Source of the DNA: Spinacia oleracea | Taxonomy: Eukaryota > Streptophyta > Magnoliopsida > Caryophyllales > Amaranthaceae | NCBI RefSeq assembly: GCF_020520425.1 | Contig: NC_079487.1 | Span: 131,586,385-131,650,384, forward strand | Direction of reading: 5' to 3' | Length of the DNA: 64,000 nt | In this document: piece after piece, positions 32,089-45,011 of the stretch | Numbering within the stretch: position 1 is the first letter of the stretch | Layout: each line of letters begins with the position of its first letter | Notes under the pieces: generated by a model | What the model was told of the DNA's origin: nothing | Database searches by the model: none | The model's input: only the letters and a program-made list of their open reading frames with translations | Made by a program: the position numbers and the translations under genes

Positions 32089-32321
32089 TAATGTTTCCTC
32101 ACTTTTCCATTATACGCGCGCGGTCTCCAATGCACTACTTTGACCATTAATATATAACTTTAATTTCACATTAGCAAAAATGATATAAAAAAAAAAACGA
32201 ATCCAATGATATCCCACAAGTTAATATTCTTACTCTTAATTATACTATTAATTATGGTCAAACTTTTTAAACTTTGACCATATAAATAGTAAATATGAGG
32301 AACATTATGGAATAGCGGGAC
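32089..32321. mobile_element. Stowaway-like MITE (family F)
   Basis: The ends ctcagttccataatgtttcc and ggaacattatggaatagcgg pair as inverted repeats, with TA on both sides. Confidence 0.7.
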
Positions 32322-32323
32322 TA

Positions 32324-34099
32324 TCGTTTTAATTTTTTAATTTTGTGGAGACCCCACCAACTCCCTGTCTCTGCTTCTGCTCCCTCCGTTCTTGATAGTT
32401 CAAAGATTAGACTTTTGCACAATTCATGTATTTACTCTAACCATATTTTATAGTAGTAGTTTACTAATAATCTGTATATAATTGCATATAATTAAAGTCA
32501 AAATAGTGCTTTGACAAGTATTGGAGTTTAAAACCGATCACATAACACAATGTAACCATGCCACCAGCCATGCATATTTGTCCAAAAAGAGAAATCGAAA
32601 ATGGAGTTGGCTATTATTTGTGAATTTGTGAATGAAAATGAAGTCAATAATCAAATATGCCAATTTGATCATGTAATGCACAAGTAATATTGTACATATA
32701 GAATTATATAATTCAACCACCATGTAGTAAGCACAAGTACAACGACACTGTTGAATAATATGCTAATTAATTAATTGAAATCCATGCACACATTATCAAA
32801 ACATTCCGCTGGCATTTAACAGGATCGTTGAATTGGTTATGGGCAATCATGCATGCATGGTGGCTAACGCCACCAAATAATTCATACATCAATTTACCTT
32901 TTTTCTTTGGAAAAATTTTCAAGTAATACCACCTTAATTTTGACTTTTTTGGGTTTATAATTAATCGAATCTTCTACTTTTTTGGGGATAATTTTTTAAA
33001 TTTGTTGCCTTTTATTTGGAGTTTTTCTACGTGAACTTATAAATACTTGTTATTTTTGGAATATAGTGTAACTACCAATAAGCAACAAATTCGAAATTGA
33101 AATGAAATAAGTAAGAAATTAAATTAAACAACTTTGTTAATAGAATGAGATTACTCCGTGATAACATTATTGAGTTATTGATAGTTTTATTATATCCTTT
33201 AACTCATTGTATTGGTATATACTACTTCGCGCGCATGTGTCGAGTTATCTTGTGCTACGTACTTATATACCTTTTGTATTTATACTTCGAACAAAGATTT
33301 GGATTTAAATGGTCAAACTTTATACGAAGTATGTTTTCTAATAAGATTTGGATTCATAACTTTTTTTTTTAAAAAAAACTGTAATAATAACACTCGTACT
33401 TTACATACGGTAGAAATAGTAGTCAACCTTGTCAAACTAAAGTTTCTACTTTTCTAGTAGTCACATGTGGTAAGAAGTAGCTTTTGAATTAAAATCATGA
33501 AACCTATGATTTAGATTACAATTTATTCAACAAAGTTGTTTAAGGAAAATTCAAATCTTAGTTGATAAGATCTACTAGGAGTCTAGGATTAATCTTATCA
33601 ATTACTGATCATCAACAAAAAATAAAAAATTGAAAAACAAACCAATGAATCAAAACTTAAGGATAACAACAAATAAAGTTTGGACCATTTATTTATTATT
33701 ATTATTCCAATTCTTTTAGTAAAGGGTCCCAAAAAACAGATGAAACCACAAGTGTTAAAGATAAAGTACACCAGTTAAATTGGGGCATAGACTACACAAA
33801 ACTAGGAAGAGGGCCGGGCTTTGGCTGGGTTTTAGCGACTTACGGGTGAAGTTTAGTTTGCGTAAAGAAAGCCATTTGATTTCTGGCTGGCTGCTGCATG
33901 AATGGGCCCACTTAATAGATGTATCGGCCCACCTTTTAAATCAAAATAGGTAGAGCCTTCTTTACATATTTTCTGGACCACCGGCTGTTACATGGAATTT
34001 TGTGTGTAAAATCACCTTATTAGATTCGACAAAACGTGGCTACTAAAAGGATTTCTAATATCAAGTGAGTTATGGCTAAATTGTATACAAGTCACCTAA
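32324..34099. other. Intergenic, no gene recognised
   Basis: AT-rich. A lone gctccctccgttcttgatag at about 32379 resembles a Stowaway end without a partner. No domain was found in any frame. Confidence 0.5.
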
Positions 34100-34177
34100 T
34101 ATAATATTCGCATCGTTTTTATTTTTTACACTATTCAGTATTCGCCTAATTTACTTTGACCTTATTTATTTCCAGTA

Positions 34178-34500
34178 TGTTATGGGATGATCATGATATT
34201 ATAAATATCATGGTTTTGGCGGGAAAGTTAGTTGCAAAAGTTAGTTAAAATCAGTTAGCTAGCTTTTAAATAAATTCCCTTAATTTTAGGAAGTTGTTAG
34301 AAGGTTGTTGCTGATTCCTTATGCCAGCTTATATAAGGCATCATTCATTGTACTTGTTAATCAATGAATATAATAACAACTTCTACTATCTCCTTCTTCT
34401 TCTTTCCCTTTTCTTTCTGCGCAAGCTTCCTCTCTTCTTCTCTCATCTATTTCTTAAACACTGTCAACCATTGTTGGAGAGCTTGAGAGCTCCCATATCA
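34178..34500 (+). repeat. 5' LTR of the gypsy element
   Basis: It begins tgttatgggatgatcatgat and ends gagagctcccatatca. A TATA box (tatataa) at 34330-34336 should drive transcription of the element. Confidence 0.95.
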
Positions 34501-34501
34501 T

Positions 34502-34513
34502 TGGTATCAGAGC
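34502..34513 (+). other. Primer-binding site for initiator tRNA-Met (gypsy)
   Basis: TGGTATCAGAGC lies one base after the 5' LTR and is complementary to the 3' end of plant initiator tRNA-Met. Confidence 0.92.
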
Positions 34514-34591
34514 AAACGCTGCCACACTCTCTCAAATTCTGTAATCAGTTACCTAGACCTGGCTCCTACTGCTACAAGGAAGCGAGCAGCC

Positions 34592-37500
34592 ATGGAAGAA
34601 CAATTTAGGAATCTGGAAAAGAGATTGGAAGAACAAAATTCCAAACTCGAAGATCAGAACAAGAGGATGGATGAAAAGTTTGATGAGCTGATGAAGTTCA
34701 TGCAAGCTTTCAAAGATTCTGGAAATAGTAATGAAGACACTTCTGCAAACAGTCACAGATCTCACCAAACCAGATCACTAGGTATGAATCCTAAGCTGAA
34801 TTTCCCTAAATTCGATGGCACTAATCCTAGAAATTGGGTTAAGAAGTGCTGCAAATACTTTTCATTATGTAAAATTCCTGATGAGCAGAAAGTGGATTTG
34901 GCTTCATTGAATGTGATTGATAAGGCTGAAGGATGGATGATGAACTATTTGTCTGTTAGGAAAAGCATGATAGTTGACTGGAATGATTTTGTAGCTGATT
35001 TGTATGCTAGATTTAGAGATGATTCTGCGCATAATGTGGTAGAAAATTTTAACAAATTACAGCAGACTGGCTCATTAGAAGAGTATATTGATGAATTTGA
35101 GAATTTGAGGTCCATTATGATGATGAACAACCATATTTTGCCTGATGCTTACATGCTTGAGAGTTTTATTGGTGGACTCAAACCCACAGTCAAACCCTTT
35201 GTGAAAGCCCTCAGACCTGGTACAATTGCAGATGCTATAGACATAGCTAGATTACAGGAGGAGAATCTGACAGCAATGGGTCACAAACCTACCTACAAAC
35301 AACCTTATTACAGCCCTAAACCCTTACAATCCATTCCACTCATCCCTAGCAGCAAACCACCCTTGTTACCTACTCCCACAAATAAGCCAAACACAACCTT
35401 AACTCTTACCAAATACCCCCATCAGAAACCCAAAAACTTCAAATATATCCCTGCTGATGTGAGACAAGAGAAAATTGCAAAAGGATTGTGCTATTACTGT
35501 GATGCTCCTTATGATAGGAATCACAAGTGCCAATTCAAAGAACCACAATTATTCACTGTTGAGATTGTGGGAGATGAAGTTGAGGAGGTTAGTGAGGATG
35601 ATGATGGAGATATGGGAGAAACTGACATCACTGAACCATTAATTTCCATGAGTGCTCTTTCTGGAAGTCAAGGGTTTAGCACTATGAGAGTTAGGGGTAT
35701 GGTACAGGGCAAACCAATTCAGATATTGGTAGATTCTGGTAGCACACATAACTTTGTGGATCTTAGCATAGCTCAGAAATTGGGTTGCAAAGTGGAAACT
35801 ATCCCACCTCAAGCAATTACAGTAGCTGATGGGAACCATCTAGCTTGCCAACACATTTGCAAAGGTTTCACATGGACTATGCAGGGCATCAGTTTTGAAG
35901 CAGATGTTTTACTGATTCCTTTAGGCAGTTGTGATATGGTGTTGGGAGTTCAATGGCTTAGTTTATTGGGACCTATCTCTTGGGATTTCATGCAGCTTCA
36001 CATGGAGTTTTGCTTTAATGGCAAAACTGTTCTCCTTAAGGGCATCCCAAGCAAGAAACTGAAAGTTATTGAAGGAGAGCCATCTTCCAAGGTATTTTCT
36101 ACAGCTGTTCAGTTGTGTTTAATTCAAGTACAAGATCAGTCTAGTAATGGTTCAGTAGCTCCTAATCCACAAGTTTTGGTTGCTGAAGAATTAAAAGAAT
36201 TACAGCTTACTTACCACATGGTATTTGAGGATCCAGTGAAATTACCTCCTTTAAGGGGAGTGTTTGATCACCCAATTCCCTTGTTACCAGATGCAACACC
36301 TGTGAACATAAGACCTTATAGATATCCTTTGAAACAAAGGGATATTATTGAACAACTGGTGCAAGAGATGCTGGATAGAGGCATAATTCAAACTAGTGCT
36401 TCTCCCTTTGCTTCTCCTGTAGTCTTAGTTGGAAAGAAAGATGGCACATGGAGATTGTGTGTGGACTACAGGGAGTTGAACAATAGAACTGTCAAAAACA
36501 AGTTCCCTATTCCAGTTATTGATGAACTGTTGGATGAACTTTCTGGTGCAGCTGTGTTTTCCAAATTAGATCTTAGATCTGGTTATCATCAGATGAGAGT
36601 TCACCCACCTGATGTATACAAAACAGCTTTTAAAACACACACTGGTCATTATGAATTCTTAGTTATGCCATTTGGCTTGACTAATGCACCTGCTAGTTTT
36701 CAGAACTGGATGAATCAGGTTTTTAAGCCTCTCTTAAGGAAATGTGTGTTAGTCTTTTTTGATGACATCTTGGTGTATAGCAAAACTGTGGAAGAACATT
36801 GGACTCACTTAGCCTTAGTGTTTGAATTAATGAAGTCTAACCACATGTTTGCCAAGCTGAGCAAGTGTGTGTTTGCTACAGACAAGGTGGAGTATTTGGG
36901 ACATTATATTTCAGCTGCTGGAGTTCAAACTGATCCAAATAAGGTGAATGCTGTCCAAAGTTGGCCTGTTCCCACTACAGTCAAAGACCTAAGAGGGTTT
37001 CTAGGATTAGCAGGATACTACAGGAAGTTTGTCAAAAACTATGCATCTATCAGCAAACCATTAACTGATCTTCTCAAAAAGAACAATTTCTCTTGGAATG
37101 ATCATGCTCAGTTGGCATTTGAACATCTCAAAACTGCTTTGGTAACAGCTCCAGTTCTGGCTGTTCCAAACTTTGACAAACAATTTGTGGTGGAAACTGA
37201 TGCATCTAAGAAGGGCATTGGTGCTGTATTAATGCAGGAGGGTCACCCTTTGGCTTTCATCAGCAGATCATTAGGACCAAAATGGCAACAATTGTCTGTT
37301 TATGAGAAGGAATTGTTAGCCATTGTCTTTGCAGTCCAAAAGTGGGAACAATATCTTTTGGGGAGCCACTTTCTCATTAAGACTGATCAAAAAAGTCTGA
37401 AATGGTTGTTACAACAGAAAATTTCCACTCCCTTTCAACAATTTTGGCTTTCTAAGTTAATGGGTTTTGACTATGAAATCCAGTACAAAAGTGGCAAGGA

Positions 37501-39007
37501 AAATGTGGCTGCTGATGCACTTTCTAGAGTCAATGGTACTGAGATTTTGCTGATGGCAATTTCTGTTCTGGATTCCAACCTTTCAGCATTAATTGTGGCT
37601 AGTTATCATCTGGATACTACCCTGCATGATACATATTTGGCTCTTTCTGGTGGACAATTGGTAGATGGGTTTGTGTTACAGAATGGTCTCCTCAAAAAGA
37701 AGAATAGAATAGTGGTTGGCCCTGATCCAGTTCTTAGAAAGAAGATTATTGAGTGGCAACATGCTGCACCTGAAAGTGGTCATGGTGGAAGGGAGTTGAC
37801 TGTTTCCAGAGTTAAGTCTATTTTTTCTTGGAAAGGACTTACTCAAGATGTTAGACACTTTGTTAGACATTGTGTCACTTGTCAGTCTTCTAAATATGAT
37901 ACTGCAGCATCTCCAGGTCTCCTTCAACCACTCCCTATTCCAGAACAGGTATGGGTGGATGTTTCTATGGATTTCATTTCTGGACTGCCTAAATCTGGTG
38001 GCAAAGAAGTTATTTTTGTAGTGGTTGATAGACTCAGTAAATATGCTCATTTTATGGCTCTTTCTCACCCCTATACTGCTATCACAGTTGCTCAGTGTTA
38101 TCTTGACAATGTATTTAAGCATCATGGGTGGCCAAGAACCATAGTGAGTGATAGGGATTCAGTATTTCTCAGTAGCTTTTGGAAGGGGCTCTTTTCTCTC
38201 CATGGTACTTCATTCTTGTTGTCTAGTGCTTATCATCCTCAGACTGATGGCCAAACTGAAGTTGTTAACAGGTGTGTGGAGAATTATCTTAGATGCATGA
38301 CTGGTGAGCATCCCAAGGATTGGCACATGTGGTTACCTCTGGCTGAGTGGTGGTACAATACTCATTTCCACACTGCTAGTCAGATCACTCCATATGAGGT
38401 GGTCTACAATCAACCACCCCCCCTTCATTTGCCTTACTTACCCCTAGAGTCCAATAATGCAGAGGTGGATAGGAGTTTGTTGAGAAGAGAAGCTATGATA
38501 GACACTTTGAAATTTCATTTGGCAAAAGCATAAGAGAGGATGAAGGTCCAAGCTGACAAACATAGGTCAGAAAGGGTGTTCAATGTTGGTGACTGGGTAT
38601 GGCTGAAGTTACAAGCTTATAGGCAAGTTACTGTCAGTAGAAGATCAAACCAGAAGTTGGCTCATCATTACTATGGTCCCTTTCAGATTTCAGCTCTTAT
38701 TGGGAAAGTTGCATACAAGTTAAAACTTCCAGCTGATGCCAAGATACATAATGTCTTCCATGTTTCTCAACTCAAGCAGTTTAGGGGTACTCTTCCTATT
38801 GCTTCCCATATTCCTGACTGGTTTCAAGGGATTGATCCAACTCAACATTCTGTCACCCCTGCAGCTATCTTACAGAAGCGTGTGGTTCAGTTTCAAAATG
38901 TTCCTCAGGAGCAATATCTTGTGAGTTGGACTGGTTTTGAGGATCATGAAGCAACTTGGGAGGTGGCAGCTGATTTTCATGCTCAATTTCCTTCTTTTGT
39001 TGTCTAG
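34592..39007 (+). pseudogene. Gypsy gag-pol polyprotein with one in-frame TAA
   Basis: The ATG at 34592 starts gag with a coiled-coil N terminus (repeated EEQN, EDQNKRMDEKF), followed by the retrotransposon gag domain (RFRDDS, EYIDEFENL) and a CCHC-like knuckle CYYCDAPYDRNHKC near residue 299. Protease LVDSGSTHNFVD is near residue 380. Reverse transcriptase carries the FFDD catalytic motif near 36757. RNase H starts at VVETDASKKG (about 37187). Integrase has its HHCC zinc region (about 37755-37900) and a D,D,E core up to about 38290. TAA at 38531-38533 stops the frame after 1313 codons. The same frame continues to 39007 with the C-terminal integrase tail and a chromodomain-like segment (VSWTGF, EATWEV). 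Neighbouring sequence suggests a single C-to-T change of a CAA codon. Everything else appears intact. Confidence 0.93.
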
Positions 39008-39024
39008 ACTTGAGGTCAAGTCTT

Positions 39025-39041
39025 TTTCAGGGGGAGTGTTA
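39025..39041 (+). other. Polypurine tract region of the gypsy element
   Basis: The stretch cagggggagtgtta sits immediately before the 3' LTR, where plus-strand DNA synthesis is primed. Confidence 0.75.
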
Positions 39042-39364
39042 TGTTATGGGATGATCATGATATTATAAATATCATGGTTTTGGCGGGAAAGTTAGTTGCA
39101 AAAGTTAGTTAAAATCAGTTAGCTAGCTTTTAAATAAATTCCCTTAATTTTAGGAAGTTGTTAGAAGGTTGTTGCTGATTCCTTATGCCAGCTTATATAA
39201 GGCATCATTCATTGTACTTGTTAATCAATGAATATAATAACAACTTCTACTATCTCCTTCTTCTTCTTTCCCTTTTCTTTCTGCGCAAGCTTCCTCTCTT
39301 CTTCTCTCATCTATTTCTTAAACACTGTCAACCATTGTTGGAGAGCTTGAGAGCTCCCATATCA
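39042..39364 (+). repeat. 3' LTR of the gypsy element
   Basis: It is 323 bp long and I saw no difference from the 5' LTR when reading the two side by side. Confidence 0.95.
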
Positions 39365-39529
39365 CAGTATATGAAAATAAATGTAAGTATATAATATGTT
39401 ATTGGCTTTATCTTAATAAATATTTCATAAGTTTTAATAATATGTAGTTAAGGATATTGGTGGTCAAAAATGTACATTGGCAAATGTGTTCAACCAAAAT
39501 GGTGTGAGTATTCCAGGACAGAGGGAGTA

Positions 39530-41606
39530 TTTATTAGTATCGACATAAAGTATGTCATTATCAATAACGCTAGTGACTCTAATTTGGTACTAATTAGTAG
39601 CGTAAAGATATCTTAATAACACACTAGTCCATATAAACACCAATGCCAAATTCACCATTACTAATACGAGTCACTTGCTTACATTTAGACACAACCCACT
39701 TTTAACGTAGATTTCCTCTTACTACTAATGCCGATATCTGGATCGATTTTCTTACCAACCGAGTAAAACTAACACTCGTATATCGATTTTAAGATTCATA
39801 CAACCAAATGGATCATTACTGCTCGACATCTGTTTGTACTTAACCTATGAATGGGATAATAATTTTAGTTTATCGTTTATCATTTACAGTTGTGTCGTTT
39901 ATAATAGGAGTTCTCTGGTGAAGACTGAAGAGGGACTAATTTTAGCAATCCGTGGACACAGTGAGCATGGTGCACCAAATGAACACATGTGCATAAGCAA
40001 AAGAACATGACACTACGACAAAAAAACATGCGATATAATATTTCACTTTTTTATAAAAATAATATATTATTTCACTATTTATTAAAAATATAAATAAAAA
40101 ATATATTCATGTTCTTTTCAGTTAACCAAATACTCTTTTAATTATATACTAGTGTTCTTAAAATGCACCAAACTCATTGTACACTAAGGTCCACCTTCTA
40201 ATTACGACTAATATACAAATTAAAATATATTTTATAATACCACATACGTGTGTATTATGTTCTCCCTTTTAGTTAATTAATAATATTATTTTATACCTTA
40301 TCTTTAGAAAAGACTAATCAACCTATACCTTAAATGTGTTTGATCAGTTGAGGAAAAGAATCCAGTTAGTATAAGCCTACCTTTAGTCTGTAAAAGCAAC
40401 GCAGCCAGACATTATTCGTCCCCGGAATTTCTTTGAATTTTCTCATTCAAAAGTCTACTTTATTAATTGTTTCAGGAATATTTATAGTCTGCAGTCTTGT
40501 ATGATTAACCCATAGATTTTATGGAAAAACAAAGGTAAGCTTGATTATGAAAAGTTACTCGCATCAGTATTTTATTACTTTCTATTTTAGTGTCAATTGA
40601 TAAATGATTGAATCTTAACTAGTTTTTGAGTCCATTCAAAGAACAGGAATTATACAATGGTTATTTAATCGTCTTTTAAAGTGCCAATTTTATTGAGTGC
40701 TTGTAATTTTAGTGGAAAATATATGATGTATATAGATCATGAGGTGAAAGTTGAAAAATATATAAATTAAATGGTGAATTAATATTGAGTGTTAAAGAGG
40801 GAGATGATTCTGCTCCGTTCTCTTCGTCTGGTCTGATCTTTCCTTATTATTGTTATAAATAATAAATAATAAATAATTATTAATAATTAATAATTAATAA
40901 TTAATTATTTTGACATATGAGTATACATTTTAAAGGTTTTTTTAGCCACTCCATAAATCTTATTAGCTCCGCCACTGTTGCTAGGCACTCCTTAATTGAT
41001 GCCCGTACGTTGATATTCTATATGTATATAGTGTTTAATTTGGTGAAAAATCGAAAATATTTTGTCACCTAAAAATATGAACACCCAAGTAAGGACAAAT
41101 ATGGGCGCGGAGTATATATTGCTTGAAGGTGAAGGTTCTAGAAGGGATTAAGATCTAGGTAGATGAGGCCAATATTCTTAATTAGGTGTGCGTATATATA
41201 TATATATATGTGAGGTTAGGATATAGTTTAAGTTGTTTAACATTTTTGTATGTCCTTTGTTTGTATTCATAACAAGTCATTTTCATTTTTCCAATAGTGG
41301 AAAAGTAGTAATTGGTAGAACAGGGCATACTATGTCTACCATCATATGGCTACAAAATTGATTAATAGTGACTAATTTATTCGATATACTTTTTTTTTCT
41401 TTGTTTTATTGCCATTTGGTGGCTCAAATTATTGCACCTCCCGAGTAAGAGGCTAAGAGCAACACTCCAAGAAGAAATTTGGAAACCAATAATTAATTAC
41501 AAAGGTAGAAAATCTTGTATGAGTTTTAGCCACTTCGCTATTTGTATTAGATGGTTTGACTAGTTATTTATGTTAATTATATGTATGATTTTTCTGGTAA
41601 ATCCTT
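39530..41606. other. Intergenic, no gene recognised
   Basis: AT-rich. An A/T simple repeat (aataataaataataaataat-like) lies at about 40857-40907. The stretch 40600-40800 resembles 59000-59190 (shared gtcttttaaagtgc and ttattgag), so both belong to one unclassified dispersed repeat. Confidence 0.5.
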
Positions 41607-41614
41607 CCCAGTGG

Positions 41615-41788
41615 CAGTGGCGGAGCCACGGTCCTCTTAGGGGGGTCCTTGCCCCCACTTGATTTTTATTTTTTATTTTTTTATAGTTAAATTTTCAATT
41701 TTTTTTTTAAAAATACATAATTTTAGTGAAAATCTTATCAGTTTTTAAATAGTGACCCCACTATCTTGAACTTCTGGATCCGCTACTG
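41615..41788. mobile_element. hAT-type MITE, 174 bp, perfect 8-bp TSD
   Basis: The ends cagtggcggagccac and ctggatccgctactg are imperfect inverted repeats. The 8-mer cccagtgg lies at 41607-41614 and 41789-41796. It shares its end type with the 680-bp element at 7220. Confidence 0.88.
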
Positions 41789-41812
41789 CCCAGTGGTTAG
41801 CTATATTATAGA

Positions 41813-43285
<1,473 letters not shown>

Positions 43286-45011
43286 TTTACAGGAAGTACT
43301 TTTATTTATAAATCAATATTAGGGATATTGGAATAATTGATTAGTGGAGGACCTTTTCTAGAATCATTTGTAAAAGGCATGGAGCAGTAAATTTGACCAA
43401 CCTCATGATATGTTAGTCATTTCACTACCGCATTCCCAAACCTCTATTCCAAAAAGCTCCCATAAGCATTTTTTTAAAAAAATTAATCTTTTATCTCTAT
43501 ATTAGGCTTCGTTTTATTTTGTCTAAATTTATATTTTAGTTGAACTTATCTGGAAAAACTTATTTGTGTGTGAAAATGTATGGAAATTTTTTTTTGGACT
43601 TTTTTTGACTTATCTAAACTTATTTTATTTGAAATAAGTCGAACAAAACGAACCCTTAATCATATCTCGACCAAACACTCTCATAAAAGATTTGCACCGG
43701 TTAACCGCTCTTTAAATTTTAAGAAATCTTGATATTTTATGTAACCTAGGCGCTTATCATTTACCGCAAACAATTCCATTAAAGGTGTGGTCGTGTGGAT
43801 AGTCAAACATCTCCTTTAATAACAGAAAAAACATTGAATTTCTTCGATGGTTCAAAAGTAGTGTCAATAGTGTGTAGCTTTGCTGTTTCAATAGGTTTAC
43901 ACAATTACACACATTAGATCATTGGATATAAACTAAATTTCTTGTAAAATCGGATGGAGTAGATAATTTCCCTGTTAAAAAAGAAAAGAAAAAACCTTTC
44001 CATAATTCTTTAAGTCCCATAGGTTTGATTCAAATCTTTTAGCAATTCTTTATAGAAATTTTTTTACTCAGTTTTAGTAACTTTTAACATATTTTTATTA
44101 ATTTTTATATTATAAAATACTTTTTAATAGATACATATTTTAAAGGGTTACATTATTTTTATATGTATATTTTATTAGTGATTTTAAAGGGATAATTATT
44201 AAAGCAAAAAATATTGTCATTAAAAAATCGATAACATTTACATTATGTCGAAATAAATTTTAAATATTAACTTAACTTTACACCTATATACAATATTTAT
44301 AGTATATCACTTTTAAATAAGAAGTGATGTTGCTGTTTATCTTAGAAGCTCTGATTTTTTAGTGGACCTAACAGAGTAAAAACATTTGCTGAATTTCACA
44401 TGCCATCGATCCTATTGGGCCATATGGCATATGTCCTGTGTCCATTTCACATATGACCTACCACTGCGGGCCTTACGAATGAATAATGTCATTGGGCTGA
44501 TGCACCACAAGTCCACTTCCATGGCCCATTTCAGAAGTTTGCAATTTAGTTGGCTCTAAAGTCTAAACTCAATATTACAGTTGTGTAATCCATCCCGTAG
44601 GCTTTACATTATGCTCAAATTCAAAAAGAAAAATCACACTCCTCCTACCCGAACTGGTTCTAACTTCTACGTACATACATGATACAACAGGTTGTAATAT
44701 GAGTTTAAATTAAAGAAGTCGCACGCCCATCGGCCCATGTACTTGAATTTTTTGAGCACACGTACCTCAAAATAGTCCTAGTTGTATGGTGAATATCCTC
44801 ATTATATTGCTCGATTATGGCACATAATTTTTACATGCCCTCTTTACAATATTTAGACTATTCCAAATATCCAATACAATTCCTAACAATAGTAGTTTGA
44901 GAAATGCGAATTTATTTTCCGATCATGCTAAAAATAATCTATGTAACTGTTATTATGGAACAGAGGGAGTATTCTATAAGGTTTATATGTGCTAATTGCT
45001 CCTTGGTTCAA
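43286..45011. other. Intergenic and 3' flank of the second GDSL gene
   Basis: The stretch 43501-43660 has inverted ends (ggcttcgttttattttgt / caaaacgaaccctta) and is probably a degenerate MITE related to 27000 and 50800. From about 44810 the sequence resembles the 3' flank of the third GDSL gene (50270-50440). No other gene was seen. Confidence 0.55.

Larger units (their letters stand above)
34178..39364 (+). mobile_element. Ty3/gypsy chromovirus-type LTR retrotransposon, 5.2 kb
   Basis: Two 323-bp LTRs (TG...CA) that look identical by eye flank a single gag-pol frame with a chromodomain-like C terminus. The 5-bp target duplication cagta lies at 34173-34177 and 39365-39369. Domain order is gag, protease, reverse transcriptase, RNase H, integrase, which defines Ty3/gypsy. 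The small size, short LTRs and single frame suggest the Reina clade of chromoviruses, an inference from general features. Identical LTRs imply a very recent insertion. One in-frame stop (38531-38533) makes this copy defective on its own. Confidence 0.95.
34100..39527. mobile_element. Stowaway-like MITE (family C) split by the gypsy element
   Basis: Sequence left of the retrotransposon (about 34100-34177) and right of it (39370-39527, ending gagtattccaggacagaggg) joins into the family C sequence seen intact at 49762-50051. The left tip is eroded. A TA follows the right end. Confidence 0.75.

Noticed and set aside
34321..34608. 95-codon frame, partly repeated at 39185-39394
   Set aside because: It is a translation of the two identical gypsy LTRs, not a gene.
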